Shown here one piece after another: positions 24,340 through 35,541 of a stretch of 64,000 nucleotides of DNA. Under the pieces are notes generated by a model that saw only the letters and a list, made by a program, of their open reading frames with translations, was not told the DNA's origin and made no database searches. The stretch's first letter is position 1. Every line of letters starts with the position of its first letter. The stretch is from assembly GCA_022432975.1 (NCBI GenBank), contig CM039502.1, positions 21,787,228 to 21,851,227 of the forward strand. Direction: 5' to 3'. Both the position numbers and the translations under genes were made by a program. The DNA is from Begonia masoniana. Its lineage: Eukaryota > Streptophyta > Magnoliopsida > Cucurbitales > Begoniaceae.

Positions 24340-24833
24340 TTTGTCGCTTTTCCTCTCTGTGTTGGCCTAAAAGTTGTCTCCTCTGTCTTGCTGCTCTTCC
24401 TTTCATCACAGATTAATTTATGTTTTTTTAGTCCTTCCAAATCTTGTTCGGTTGGTATAAGATTTCTCCGGTGCGAAGGAATCTGCTGTGTGCCTCTGTT
24501 TCTTGGTCTTTTGTTCAAGTTTGGTAAGATTGTATGATTTTCTCCTTCAAATCGATGTTTAGACTTTCGACTTCTGATTATATCAACCTACCTCTTTCTG
24601 TATTTATATTCTCCTCTTTTTTTTTTTGGGTAATTAATATATGAAATTTGTTTTTTCCTATCAATCATGTTACCATTTAAACTACTCATCTTCGTTGTAA
24701 TATTTTAAATTATAATGTGCATTGGTCAATTCAATTGCTTACTACTCCATATCCCATTATAAGAGACCTGAAATTGATTTTTAGTTGGTATACAATATTG
24801 ATGTGACTTGTACTTCTCAAGCATCTGCCTCTA
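24340..24833. repeat. Second copy of the 0.5 kb block
   Basis: This partner of 21996-22509 lies about 230 bp beyond the solo LTR. Its upstream neighbour 24240-24315 is a diverged copy of 24455-24530 (both read ...tttcttggtcttttgtt.aagtttggtaa), so an older local duplication also exists. No protein family was recognised in it. Confidence 0.85.
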
Positions 24834-25840
24834 TTAGTTGTTCCATTGCAGTTGGTTTTGAGCTTTTGATGAGAATGTTGCTCTATACAGAAGTATGAAT
24901 CTTGCTTTCTCTCCAATATTTTGAGAATTTTCCTCATGCATAGTGTTTTTTTAATGAATTTATCTATGCTAGAATTCGTTTCCTTTGTGAATGTATTCAT
25001 TGCACTGCAACATCTCTCCATGAAACCATAAATTTGACGCCTACCAAGAACTAGTTATACATTAAAAAACTATAAATATAGTAATAATAATAATAAATAT
25101 CATAATCTTTTACATTTAAAAAAAAAAAAAAAAAAACAGCAATAATCCCAACCCATGCTCACACTCATTAAAATTGAACATAGATTAGATTAACCCCTTC
25201 CAAGTGAAAATCATTAGCATGCTCTTCACACGTGGCTGTTGATGATGTGAATTTAAAAGTCTCAAACGTGCAATCCTTATATATATATAAATATAGTTAA
25301 AAATTGATTTTATTTTTTTGGAATAAAAGTAAATTTTTAAATACTATATTAGTTAATGAGTTTATTGTTATTGTGGAAGCTGGTGGAAATGGTGGCTTGT
25401 TGTTTCTAGCTTTCTAAGCGTGCATGTATATTTGTTGGAGAATCCACCAACCAAATGGCTCCACCACTACCCAATCTCTATTATCTTTATTTCTCTTCCG
25501 ATTTTTTAATTTTTATTTTTATTTTTATTTTAATTTTTATTTTAAAAAAAAAAAACGTTTTTAAACAAGGCTGGCCCTTGTTTCCTTCTGGACAAGCAAA
25601 AGGGTATTGATTAATGCCTAATTAATTTGAGATTAATTAACATTTTTGACACTATTATTGTTTATTTGTGTGTGAGTAAGCTCTAGTAATCACTTGTTTA
25701 ATTAAAGCATAATACGTTTTAATATTATTTAGGGGCCGAAAGTATGTCTTGCTTTATAATGGTATTATATGGTATGGTATGTTATGTGTTCACGTCAATT
25801 AATAATAATTTTTTATTATATATGTCTAAATAGGAAATTT
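24834..25840. other. AT-rich intergenic DNA
   Basis: No gene is recognised. It contains an A-run at 25110-25136, a (TA)n stretch at 25277-25290 and T/A-rich runs at 25500-25555. It forms the boundary between the transposon block and the gene island. Confidence 0.5.
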
Positions 25841-26772
25841 AGATATCCATGCGAGAACTGAAGAACACGAAGCACCTATGTCCGTCCACAAGAATCCAGT
25901 TAACCAAGGCGGGTGGCTTTGGAACCCACCAACCGTATCTCGCACCATTCTGGCCTGGCTCAACCGACAAGGAGAAGGGGAGAGAGAGAGAGATTAATCT
26001 AGAGAGAGAATTGATGATATTTACACACTCCTGTTCTTCATCATGGTACACCTAACGCCTTGAGCGCACTCTGCCCGCACGTTTGCGCTTTTGCTTTTCT
26101 TTTTTGACGCGTCTGCTTATTGAGTTGTATATAATCTGATTCTAGAATGACTGCCTTAGCTCTTCGTTTCGCTTCCTTCTCCGACGGTCGTGCAGGCCAT
26201 TGAAGCTTGATTTGCAGAGCTTCCTTCTCCCACTGTTGGCCTTCTTCTCTGTAAGTTTCTATGTTTGACGAGCAACGCGAAAATTGCATTCTGGGTCCAT
26301 TTTAGTCTGATTGCTTGCCCTAAACTGTCTTTAAATGTGAAATCTCAAACAGTTGCAGGATCTCTAAGAAGCTTTAGCCAAGAATTGGAGAGAGAGAGAG
26401 TGTGCGTGTGTTGGCTTGGTCAGACGACGAACAGCATGTGGTGGCGGCGGCGGCGGCTTAGCCTCTCTGTTGATTCATTCCACAAGGCCGTTTCCTCGAA
26501 CTTGTACTGCAGAGTTATTCTGTAATTTCTCTCTCAAATCCAACACCATTTCCTCCTTCCAAGGGTTCCAGTTTCTTTGTCGTAATTCTGTTCTATGTCC
26601 GTCAAATAAGCTGAATGTCGTCCACCTTTCCTTGCTGACTTCCTTCTCAATCTTTACCCTGCAAAAAAACCTCTAATTTGCAGTTCAATTTCACACAGAT
26701 AGGCGTCCATTTCACCTAAATCTCAGTTTGTGTTTTCGATTTCCCCCATTTTGAAGTTTTAGAAAAGTAGTA
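25841..26772 (+). promoter_or_regulatory. Promoter and 5' leader region of the SAC51-like bHLH gene
   Basis: Base composition rises from about 25,850, with GA repeats at 25976-26008 and 26389-26400. Several ATGs start short or unconserved ORFs here (for example 26265 and 26416). Long, uORF-rich leaders are typical of SAC51-family mRNAs, so part of this stretch is probably transcribed leader. The transcription start cannot be placed from sequence. Confidence 0.5.
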
Positions 26773-27003
26773 ATGGTTTGCCAATTAGCGAACGGGACTG
26801 CTGGAAATGCCTCCATTGTTGTTAGAGCAATAGCATGCTTCCAACCTTTCCAAGATTGCCAGGTATGACTTGAGGAATCTGATTCCCAACTTTTAATATG
26901 CTGTTTTCTGTCTTTATTCGATTGGTTCGATTTAAAAATTCGTTATGTTGTTTCTGTTTTTCAGGCTGAATATTTTCGTCATTTGTTGAAACCTGTTAAG
27001 TAG
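26773..27003 (+). CDS. Conserved upstream peptide ORF (SAC51-family CPuORF), split by an intron
   Basis: A 42-residue upstream ORF: exon 1 at 26773-26862 (30 codons, starting MVCQLANGTAGNASIVVRAI), intron 26863-26964 with GT..AG ends, exon 2 at 26965-27003 encoding AEYFRHLLKPVK and TAG. The core (VVRAIACFQPFQDCQ followed by AEYFRHLLKPV) matches my recall of the peptide uORF conserved in the leaders of Arabidopsis SAC51 and its paralogues. In that family the peptide represses translation of the downstream bHLH ORF, and thermospermine relieves the repression. The main ATG lies 96 bp beyond this stop. The conserved peptide, the phase-0 intron and the adjoining bHLH ORF agree with each other. Whether repression works here is inference. 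Confidence 0.9.
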
Positions 27004-27099
27004 ATAAAGTCTTCTTTGCGTTCGTCTTAAGCTGAAGAATTTCGATTATCTTGTCCTTGAGAGAAAGGTTTAGAAATCTGTAGAATTTGGTTTATCTAG

Positions 27100-28068
27100 A
27101 TGGGAGAAGATCTGGGTCGGCCTCAGATTCCTAATCTGCATTTGGATTTCTCCCCATTCCTCCTGAATCCTGTTAATCTGGAGCAGAAGATTGGTTCGTC
27201 TTCTTTTATCCATAATAATTCTTACGTGGTTCTTGCCAATGAGGCCTTTCCGGCCGATACTTCTTCCGAGCTCCTCCCTCAATGGCGCCAGACTACCGGA
27301 GTAGATGGATGGTTTTACTGTTTGCCTTGCTTCAGGCAGCCTTTAATGCCGGATTTGGACACAATTATCAAAGACGAAGCTGCCGGAAAAAGTGAAAATT
27401 GTAGAGGGAGAGAGAGGCGGTTTCTTGTTGTAGATCAATCTCCGGATCGAACGACTCTAATCTTCAGTTCTCCTCTTCAATGCTTAGGTTCTTGGAGACC
27501 TAAGGTTGATGGAATTAACAACATGAATTCCAAAGAAGATTTCATAGCCGAAAGGAGATGGATTAACGATTTTGATGGAAAGGAGAAAACAGATGCAGAA
27601 GGAGTGATGGAGGAAGATTCTGAAGAACTCAATGCCTTGCTATACTCGGACGACGAGGAAGAAGAAAGAGAGTCCAATGAGGAAGATGAAGTCACTAGCA
27701 CGGGCCATTCTCCGAGCACAATTATGACATTATTCGACAAGGAATGCACAGAAGAAGTGGCTAGTTCGTACGGGCCAATGAGAAAGCATAAAGCTTTCGA
27801 TACACATGATATTGATGTATCATCGCCGCCGAACTACGGGGAGGATGATGCTGAATCTTGGTGTGGGGGTGGAAGAAGGGATGGTGAGTTGGAAGAGATG
27901 GGTCCCAAAGATGGGAGTAAGAAGAAGATGAGAAAGGAGAGGGTTGATGAGATTATAGGGATTTTGCAGAGTATAGTGCCTTGCAGCCATGGGAAGGAAG
28001 CTGTTTTGGTGATTGATGAGTCTATTCAATACTTGAAATATTTGAGAAGCTCAAAGCCATGGCTATAA
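27100..28068 (+). CDS. SACL: SAC51-like bHLH transcription regulator (bHLH143/145 type)
   Basis: An uninterrupted 322-residue ORF. The N-terminus MGEDLG and the Trp/Cys segment GWFYCLPCF (about 70-78) are followed by an acidic stretch (about 171-197, EEEERESNEEDE). A C-terminal helix-loop-helix region (about 274-316; KKKMRKERVDEIIGILQSIVP, then IDESIQYLKYLR) ends almost at the stop. The basic region is short and lacks the usual DNA-contact pattern, as expected for the atypical SAC51 class, whose members act in stem elongation and xylem differentiation downstream of thermospermine. The conserved uORF 96 bp upstream supports both the start codon and the family. The ORF lies fully within one exon. 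A nuclear role is inferred from the family. Confidence 0.9.
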   Translation: MGEDLGRPQIPNLHLDFSPFLLNPVNLEQKIGSSSFIHNNSYVVLANEAFPADTSSELLPQWRQTTGVDGWFYCLPCFRQPLMPDLDTIIKDEAAGKSENCRGRERRFLVVDQSPDRTTLIFSSPLQCLGSWRPKVDGINNMNSKEDFIAERRWINDFDGKEKTDAEGVMEEDSEELNALLYSDDEEEERESNEEDEVTSTGHSPSTIMTLFDKECTEEVASSYGPMRKHKAFDTHDIDVSSPPNYGEDDAESWCGGGRRDGELEEMGPKDGSKKKMRKERVDEIIGILQSIVPCSHGKEAVLVIDESIQYLKYLRSSKPWL

Positions 28069-29640
28069 GATTAGGTGTTTTGTTTGGCAAGAATTGTTCT
28101 TTTTTTGTACTAATTAAGATTGGATTGGGGAGAGAGATTTTTAGGGAGTAATAATATTACAGTTTGTTTTCTTATTTTACTCTCTAAAAATATTAGTTGA
28201 TATGTCAAACAATGATTGGTACAATGATCATTACATTAATTACATCAATCATGTTTTAATATGTCAAATATTACAATAAGAGTAATCTATCATAATTAGT
28301 TAGTTAATTAAAGTTTGACTAGTTAGATTGTTTAATTTCAGAGATTAGGTAAACTTCCTAAATTTGAGGATTTGAGTTTGTTGGGGAGGAGTTGGTGGTG
28401 AATGGATTTGACAAACTGTCTTCCTATTGCACATGAGTTTTTAATGTTTGTGTCAAAATGACACACGTCATCAAAAATTGAAGTGAGAAAATTATTGAAA
28501 GCCTGTTTTGAAAGCTGGCAAAGACCGAACCCTCTTTTTTCTAATCTTTTGGAGGCAAAAATTGAATGGTGTGGTGTCTCCACCCCAACAATATTCTACC
28601 CTACCAAATACCACCGTATTCTTGTGTCATTAAGAATTATAGGGACATTTTCAAATCTCACGTTATGACATGATTTAGTGCTATTTGGCCATTGATTCAC
28701 TAATTCTAGCATTTTAAATATTTATATAGTACCATTATAATTATAAAAATGAATAAACATCACGTTAGAATGTAAAAGTAGTACTACTCAAATTATAGTT
28801 CACGCTCGAGAGAGTTTGAAGAGGAATATCACTAAACGATCACATTTATACCCATTGTTCGATGCTTATAAACCGACATTGGTTTACTCAACATAATACC
28901 ACATTGAGTCCAATTATTCCTCTTCTACTATCTATTGAGCTTTTCAAGCCTTTACCCCACATTTCATGGTACATAAACTCTCAATATTTTCAAATCATAA
29001 TAGAAGGGATACATAGTTTCTTGAAATTGAAGATATTATTAATCTATTTGTGGGTAATTAGTTCAAGGTGTAAAGTTGAGGAATGCTCAATTCAAAGTTT
29101 AATAATTAATAAAAGTTTGAAAATTTGGGAGCTCGTGTAAAGTTGGGAGCAGCATTAGTAGAAAAATAGAGATGGGTGATGACTAAATAATTGAAATAAA
29201 TATAAGAAAGAGGAGGAAGAGGGGGGCCTACCTCTTTAAGAAAGAGACTTCCCACCACCAAGAAAGTGAAAAAAAGAAAATTCCCACTCCAAGAAAGAAG
29301 ATGCACGAGTTTAGATGCAGCTTTGGTTAAACAAGAACACCCTTCATATTCTTTTAGAGGTGCAATTATTGTTTTGTGTTTTGTTGGTAGTCTACTAAGG
29401 TTACTTAGTGATGTTGGTTCAAGATTCAAGTTTAGGTTGTTGAACAGTTTTATATGAAATTGTTGGACTTGAAATGTTGTTGCTTAAAGTCAATTGAGAA
29501 TTTCATCTTTTTTACATGCATGATTATAGGATTTGTTTTTAATTTGTTTTTGGGATGGGTTTCATGTTCAATGATTCTTTCTCACTTTGGAAGGTGTGAA
29601 AAAAGAAAATGAAGGAAAATTAGGAAGATTATGGAGCATA
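28069..29640. other. Intergenic: bHLH 3' flank and kinase upstream region
   Basis: AT-rich sequence without a recognised gene. The first part should contain the bHLH 3' UTR. The second part (from about 29,150) becomes purine-rich (gaaagaggaggaagagggggg) and is probably distal promoter of the kinase gene. Confidence 0.5.
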
Positions 29641-29719
29641 CCTTAATTCCTCTGCAATGGCTTTTGACGTTCTCGTGTCCCAATCCCACCATCGTCCCTT
29701 TGAATCTCTTTCCCTCCTA

Positions 29720-29721
<2 letters not shown>

Positions 29722-29792
<71 letters not shown>

Positions 29793-29797
29793 ATCTG
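29722..29797 (+). repeat. (TC)n microsatellite in the kinase leader
   Basis: About 35 CT/TC dinucleotides with a few interruptions lie some 95 bp before the kinase ATG. Pyrimidine tracts like this are common in plant 5' leaders and proximal promoters. The position suggests the leader, but the transcript start is not known. Confidence 0.9.
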
Positions 29798-29891
29798 AGT
29801 TTCTGCTTCTTTGAAGCTTCTTCTCCTCTTTCTTGCGATCTGTCTATTTCTCGGAGTTAACAGTCTTTGATTCTCTTTCTTCTGCTTTGCC

Positions 29892-31346
29892 ATGGGTTAC
29901 TTCTCTTGTAGTGCAGAGTCCGCCATAGCCACCTGTGATCCTCGTTACTGGGATCTTAAAAACAATGCTAAAACAGGAAGACCAAAACCTTATAAACCTT
30001 TGAAGATCAGGGAATTTTCCTATTCCGACCTCGTCTCGGCCACTGATGGATTTTCTGCAGAGAATTTCTTGGGAAAAGGTAGCCATGGAAGTGTCTACAA
30101 AGCAACTTTGGACGACGGAAAGCTCATTGCCGCCGTCAAAAAGACTAAAATCTCAGTTCAACCAATGAGTTACTGCCAGTGCACTACCAATCCGGTGGAG
30201 AATGAAATTGAGATTCTCTCTCGAATCCAAAATCAGAGGCTCGTGAATCTAATCGGGTTCTGTTCGAAAAAGGAGGACAAGGTGATCGTGGTTGAGTTCA
30301 TGCCTAATGGCTCGCTCTACGATCTGCTTCACTCGAGCTTCAGGCCGCCTGGTTGGCGCCGCCGGTTGCGTTTCGCTTTACAGATCGCTATGGCCGTTCA
30401 AGCATTGCACTCATCGTCTCCGCCGGTTATCCATAGAGACATTAAATCGTCAAATGTTTTGATCGACGGAGACTTTAACGCTCGCCTCGGAGATTTTGGG
30501 CTTGCTCTGAGAGGTCATGAGGAGGACGTTAAAGTGAAGAGTACACCTCCTGCCGGGACTTTGGGTTACCTCGATCCTGGCTACCTTTCTCCGGGAGATC
30601 TGAGCGCTAAAAGCGACGTATTCAGCTTCGGAATCTTGTTATTGGAGATCATTAGTGGCCGGAACCCTATCGACCTCAATTATAGCCCAACGTCCGTTGT
30701 TGATTGGGCGATCCCGATGATTAAACACGGGAATTTTGCTGGAATTTGTGATGGCCGAGTCCAATTACCCGGGTCCATGGCCTTGATCAGAAATGTAGCG
30801 ACGCTAGCCGCAATGTGCGTCAGATCGAAGGCCGAGAAGCGACCGGCGATGTCGGAGGTTGTGGAGTGGCTTGAGATGGCTAGAAAAAAGGTACGCGAAC
30901 AGAGGATCTGGAACAAAATCCGACGACGGGAAGATAAATCACCGCCATTATTTAAGCGGGAAGCTACGGAGGAAATTAAAATGCCTGGGAGTGAGAAGGT
31001 GGCGACAATCGTGAAGCTTGGAAGTAGAAGGAACAGGAAGGTATCGAGTGTTGGGGGAACAGAGAGGAGCGGAAGGGAAGGCGATCGGTTGGTCAGATCA
31101 CGATCAGTGGGCTCTGCAACCGCCATAAAAAAGGATTCGGCATGGAATCTAGGAAGGAGAGAGCAAGGAATTGCGGTGAAAGTGGGCGCGGTGAAATTGA
31201 TGAAGTCGAAGTCCATGGGCGTTTCGGAGAGTAGCAGTAGAATTGTGCAGTTGGGCCATGAAAGAAAAGCTCGAGAGAGAAAGACGTACGAGAAATCAGA
31301 GAGGAAATTTCTCGAGGAGCCATTGATTTCTTCTCCTCGGCATTAA
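29892..31346 (+). CDS. Receptor-like cytoplasmic Ser/Thr protein kinase
   Basis: An intronless 484-residue kinase without a signal peptide or membrane segment. The N-terminus MGYFSC offers Gly2 for myristoylation and Cys6 for palmitoylation, suggesting attachment to the plasma membrane. The kinase domain (about 54-330) has the glycine loop LGKGSHGSVYKA (60-71), the AVK lysine (Lys83), HRDIKSSN (181-188), DFGLA (201-205), GTLGYLDPGY (222-231) and SDVFSFGILLLEI. All key catalytic residues are present, and HRD with Arg marks it as an RD kinase. A basic Ser/Arg-rich tail (about 335-484) has no recognised domain. It resembles, from memory, the Arabidopsis CRINKLY4-related cytoplasmic kinase group (At3g51990-like). 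Its substrate is unknown. Confidence 0.92.
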   Translation: MGYFSCSAESAIATCDPRYWDLKNNAKTGRPKPYKPLKIREFSYSDLVSATDGFSAENFLGKGSHGSVYKATLDDGKLIAAVKKTKISVQPMSYCQCTTNPVENEIEILSRIQNQRLVNLIGFCSKKEDKVIVVEFMPNGSLYDLLHSSFRPPGWRRRLRFALQIAMAVQALHSSSPPVIHRDIKSSNVLIDGDFNARLGDFGLALRGHEEDVKVKSTPPAGTLGYLDPGYLSPGDLSAKSDVFSFGILLLEIISGRNPIDLNYSPTSVVDWAIPMIKHGNFAGICDGRVQLPGSMALIRNVATLAAMCVRSKAEKRPAMSEVVEWLEMARKKVREQRIWNKIRRREDKSPPLFKREATEEIKMPGSEKVATIVKLGSRRNRKVSSVGGTERSGREGDRLVRSRSVGSATAIKKDSAWNLGRREQGIAVKVGAVKLMKSKSMGVSESSSRIVQLGHERKARERKTYEKSERKFLEEPLISSPRH

Positions 31347-32314
31347 AATTAAAGATTTGGATTTTGTTCGTCGATTTAAACTGTGTTACAAAATTACCAA
31401 TTCAACTGTTGATTATTCTCATAATTATAAGATTTTAATCCACTAAATTTTCCACGCATCATTATTACCCTCCATTCAGTTATCATAAATTGTATTTATT
31501 GTCAATATATTAGTCAAATGCATCAAGTGTATACTTTGTTTTTCATTTAAAAATATATTTTAACACAATTTTTATCAACTTTGACTATTTTTAACTCAAT
31601 TTGAACTTTATCGTTGAACTCGTCAAATATGAGATTGATGAGTTCAAAATCTACATAGAAATAGACTAGGGGCTTAGAAATCAACTTAAAACAACATATA
31701 AATTAACAATAATAATATCTAAATTATTGATAGCTGCAAAATGAAGGTTTAATTTTTTCAAAAAATTTGTTCAAACAACGTCAAACGTTAAGATCTAAAT
31801 TGTATTTTACCGAGAATACTAATATCATAATATTTTGAAGTTATCAGAAATACCCACAATGCAAATTGCAATCTTGTATTTTCTAGTCTAGACATATTTT
31901 TTTCTTACCAGACAGTCAGGGTAGCTGGCTCAACTGGACAGAATGCAAGAAGAGTAAAAAGCACACATGTACTAATTGATACAGGCTTCCAGATGTAGAA
32001 ATATAGACCTAAATTATTTTTAAGCAAGCTACCAAAAGAGAAAACCCAATCATATAGAAATCCAGTTTATCAAATGAAACAATGCAGAAACTATTGGATA
32101 CTTGAAAAGAAAAAAAGTTAATTCAAATAAATCAACAATACTGTATATAATATACAATAACTTGATAAAAAGCTCTCACCGGAAAAGCCATAGATTTCAA
32201 AAAAACACAAAACAAAGGAAGAATTGAGCATTTTCTATTCAGATATCATATGTATCTACCCTGACCTTTTGATGTGGGCGAGGCTGCTCTAAAAGAATGA
32301 TGCATATCACAGCC
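31347..32314. other. Intergenic region between convergent genes
   Basis: AT-rich sequence containing the 3' flanks of the kinase (+) and the GEM-like gene (-). No ORF of interest was recognised. Confidence 0.5.
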
Positions 32315-34135
32315 TCAAACAACGTGGGGTAGCAAGACTTCTTGGAGACTTTTCACAGCATTATCATAATACACAAATCCCATAAACCAGAATTCATGAT
32401 TGTCAACAGAGATTGCCTGTATATATTTTTCAGCTGGATTGATTTTGCTTGTCGATGGGTTGACTGCTTTCAGCTGATGTAGAGGAATGATCACCTAATA
32501 CATGAGAAAAAACCAAGTTCATGTTATTAATCATTGAACAAATGCTATAGATCAATAAAAGAACATACGTACACTTGGTTCGAAATGGCATAAATTGAAA
32601 AAGTTTCAAACCAACAATTGATGACCATGTAACTAACACGGGCATTTATTAATTTACATAGCGTCTTTAGAAAAATTAAATTTTTAAACCATGACAAAGG
32701 ATCAATTACGTGACTCTGGCATTCGACCTCCAAATATAATACTAACTTGAATGAGAAACAACATCATTGTGTGGAGGATCAAACACTAATTGAACAATCA
32801 AATTGATCTTCCCCCAGAAGATTCTTGTCGATTAGTACCAAAAACTAAAAATCTCACAAGTTCTTTCTCGGACAATAACATCTCCAGTTTTTTCATTGTG
32901 ACAAAAACATGATCAGTAATGATTAAAAGAAAATAACAGCATAACAGTTAGAAATAATCCAGTTAGCCTCACGGAATTTAAATATTTAAGAGGGGCAAAA
33001 ATAGCTGGCCACAAAAATTCAGGTCACAAGGATTCAAATAATACATAATAAACAAACAAATATACCTTATAGAGGCTCCATTGAGTCTCCTCCCCAACTT
33101 TGTAGGAAAGTGGGTTGTCACTACAAAATGCAAGCTTTGCGGAAGATAAGTACAGAGTTCCCATCACTGGGCCAGCAGAAGTGGACAGATAACAGGCAAA
33201 GGTCTTCAAAAGTTTTTCATCGGGTGTAGTTTCAAAACTCTGTTGGAAGATCTTCTCATAACCACCCTCAGCGAGAACTTTAGCTCCCTGAGCAATCCTT
33301 CCCACGGCAGCATCCCCAAGGCTTGGACCCGTTTTTACTGGTTCAAGGAGCAATATAAACATAAACAAGTAAAACAGAAAATAGCGATAGCAAATGATTC
33401 AGTAGAGGCTTGAGTAATGAAAACTTGGTATATAATGGCGAAATGAGGCTAGAAACAAAGGTAAGTTACTTGGACAACAGGTTGAAACAAGTAAAAGGGA
33501 AGATAGTTAAAGTCTATCTCATCAAATCAATAAACAAGAACAATGGAGACCTTGCCAAAACAAGCACATAGCTACAAGTACTCATATAAGCAGATAGTAT
33601 AACAATTAAATCAATCAATTTGTAATTAATACAATTTTCAAATTGATGGAAGAAATATATACACATCAATGTTTGAAAAGAATAAACGAAGTTGGCTTAC
33701 AATGCTGCCACATATTCCCAGCGAGATCTTCCGCCTTCTTCGTTGTCTCGGCAGCCCTCTTCCCCCATTTCCCAAGAGCGTCTCTCACTGAATCCATTTT
33801 ATCTAACCATAACACACATCATCAGGAGGACCACATCAAAAACTGCATAATTCCAAATTAAAACACTACAAAATGGCAGCAAAAAAGCTAAAATCACACT
33901 CACTCTTGACAGCGGACCCTGGCGCAGAAGCTGGAGACGGAGAAACGTAAGGATTAGACTCAAACGGCATGGTGGCGGCGGATTGACCGGAGATCGGAGC
34001 ACGAGCCTGGTTACTGGCCCAATTCTCCGACGGAGGCGGAACTACGTCGTTAGGATAAAGAATAGGGTAAGGCGCGTAGTCGGAGGAGTGAGGAGAAACT
34101 TTTTCGGAATGATCGGAGGGTTGATTTCCACTCAT
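32315..34135 (-). CDS. GEM-like GRAM-domain protein, four exons
   Basis: Exons read on the minus strand: 34135-33904, 33802-33701, 33337-33066 and 32494-32315, summing to 786 nt (261 residues). All introns have GT..AG ends. The N-terminus (about 1-77) is Pro/Ser-rich and probably disordered. Exon 2 encodes [20 protein letters not shown], the hallmark of GEM/ABA-responsive GRAM proteins. The GRAM domain spans the end of exon 3 and exon 4 ([69 protein letters not shown]). GRAM domains bind phosphoinositides or proteins at membranes. GEM itself modulates GLABRA2 expression and cell division, and relatives respond to ABA, but which role applies here is not decidable. Stop codon at 32317-32315. 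Confidence 0.93.
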
Positions 34136-35541
34136 ACCTTCAATAAACCGCTTGGATTTGAGCCGGGAAATAGAATTTTCTCAGGCGGTGACGGATAGAT
34201 CCAGAAGAAACGCCTTGTTCTCGAAGAAAGGGATCGCGATAAATGAGAAAAACAAAAGGAAGAGTTCAAAATTTGCCTGACAGATGGCGGATTATGATTG
34301 GAAGTAATTTTAATGGCTAGATTTATGCTTAGTACACGATTGATTGTAACGCTAGCTATCACACATCACAAATCGATTTATTATAATATGAGCAATTATA
34401 TTAAATAAACCAACTTTATCTTGCATTATTTATATGGTAAGTGCAATTTATGTGACAATAGTTAGATTTATAATAAAAATTTGATCAAATTAAAATAACT
34501 ATAGAAACTAAATATGAAGAAATATATATAAAATTACTTAGATGAATGTTAAGGCAGTTCATGCGATGATTGGTATGAAGTTGAACGCTTCGTATCGTTA
34601 TCCAAATTAGTAATGATTTGCAGTGATCAATTGAGAATTTATATAGATTTTAAAGAGAAATAAAATTCTAAATGAGATTTAAACGTAGATAGGTTGGCCC
34701 AACTTCTTGTTTTAAGATTGTCAAGTAGAAAAAAAAAAAAAAGGTTTGCTTTTAGGAGTGAATTCAAGCATACACCTACTTTTTATTGGGAGATAATTGA
34801 CGTGCATGAACTGCCACCAACCCGCAACCCGGTCCTTCGATACTGCGTGTCTGATCTAAAAAGAGACAATAACTTTCACATTTCAACAACGTTGGAACAG
34901 CTTCTTTCCTGATTTAACTCAATCAAGCCTCTTCGATATCCTCCTCCATCTCTGAACTTGACCAGATTCTCGAGATGTTCATACGATTATGTCAACTATT
35001 ACGATCATGTCGGACATTTGTTCGAGGGAAAAACCAAGCAAGAGACGAATCGTCGGTCCATTGCATTCTCCATATATAGAAAGTAAATTTAGTATTTGGG
35101 GATGGTATTGATCGGGAAAAAATATTTTATTTACTGCTAATATCCTTATATTCTCTGAATAAATCGTTTTTAAACATCGTATTAAAGAGTAATCAATATT
35201 CTGACATATCAATCCTCAGCTTTCCTTTTCTGGTCTTCCCACCATATCCTGCTTCTAAAAACTTAGCGAGAGAGAGAGAGAGAGAGAGTTTTTGGTGTTA
35301 ATCATTCTTCAACATAAACACCATCTCTCCCCTTGTGATGCACCAAACAGAGGGTGACGAAAAAGCAAAGATATCACCAGAGATAGAGAGAGAGAAGAGA
35401 GAAGAGAGAAGAGAGAAGAGAGAGAGACTCTGCAGGTCTACTCCGTTTAGCTAACGGCCAAAGAAGGTAATCGAGAGACAAAGAACAGCTTGAGAATTTT
35501 CCTCTGGCTGGATCGAAGATAATTAAAAAATAGAGAGAAAG
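34136..35541. promoter_or_regulatory. Bidirectional intergenic region between GEM-like (-) and RG lyase (+)
   Basis: It holds both 5' flanks of two divergent genes. (GA)n tracts lie at 35268-35288 and 35382-35427, just before the lyase ORF. The middle part (34360-34900) is AT-rich. No other gene was recognised, and no convincing TATA box could be assigned. Confidence 0.5.

Noticed and set aside
24222..24518. 98-residue minus-strand ORF with internal similarity, seen partly again at 21992-22174
   Set aside because: The similarity is explained by the DNA duplication; frame and composition do not indicate a protein.
30680..31216. 178-residue antisense ORF over the kinase
   Set aside because: Shadow of the kinase coding frame with no recognisable domains.
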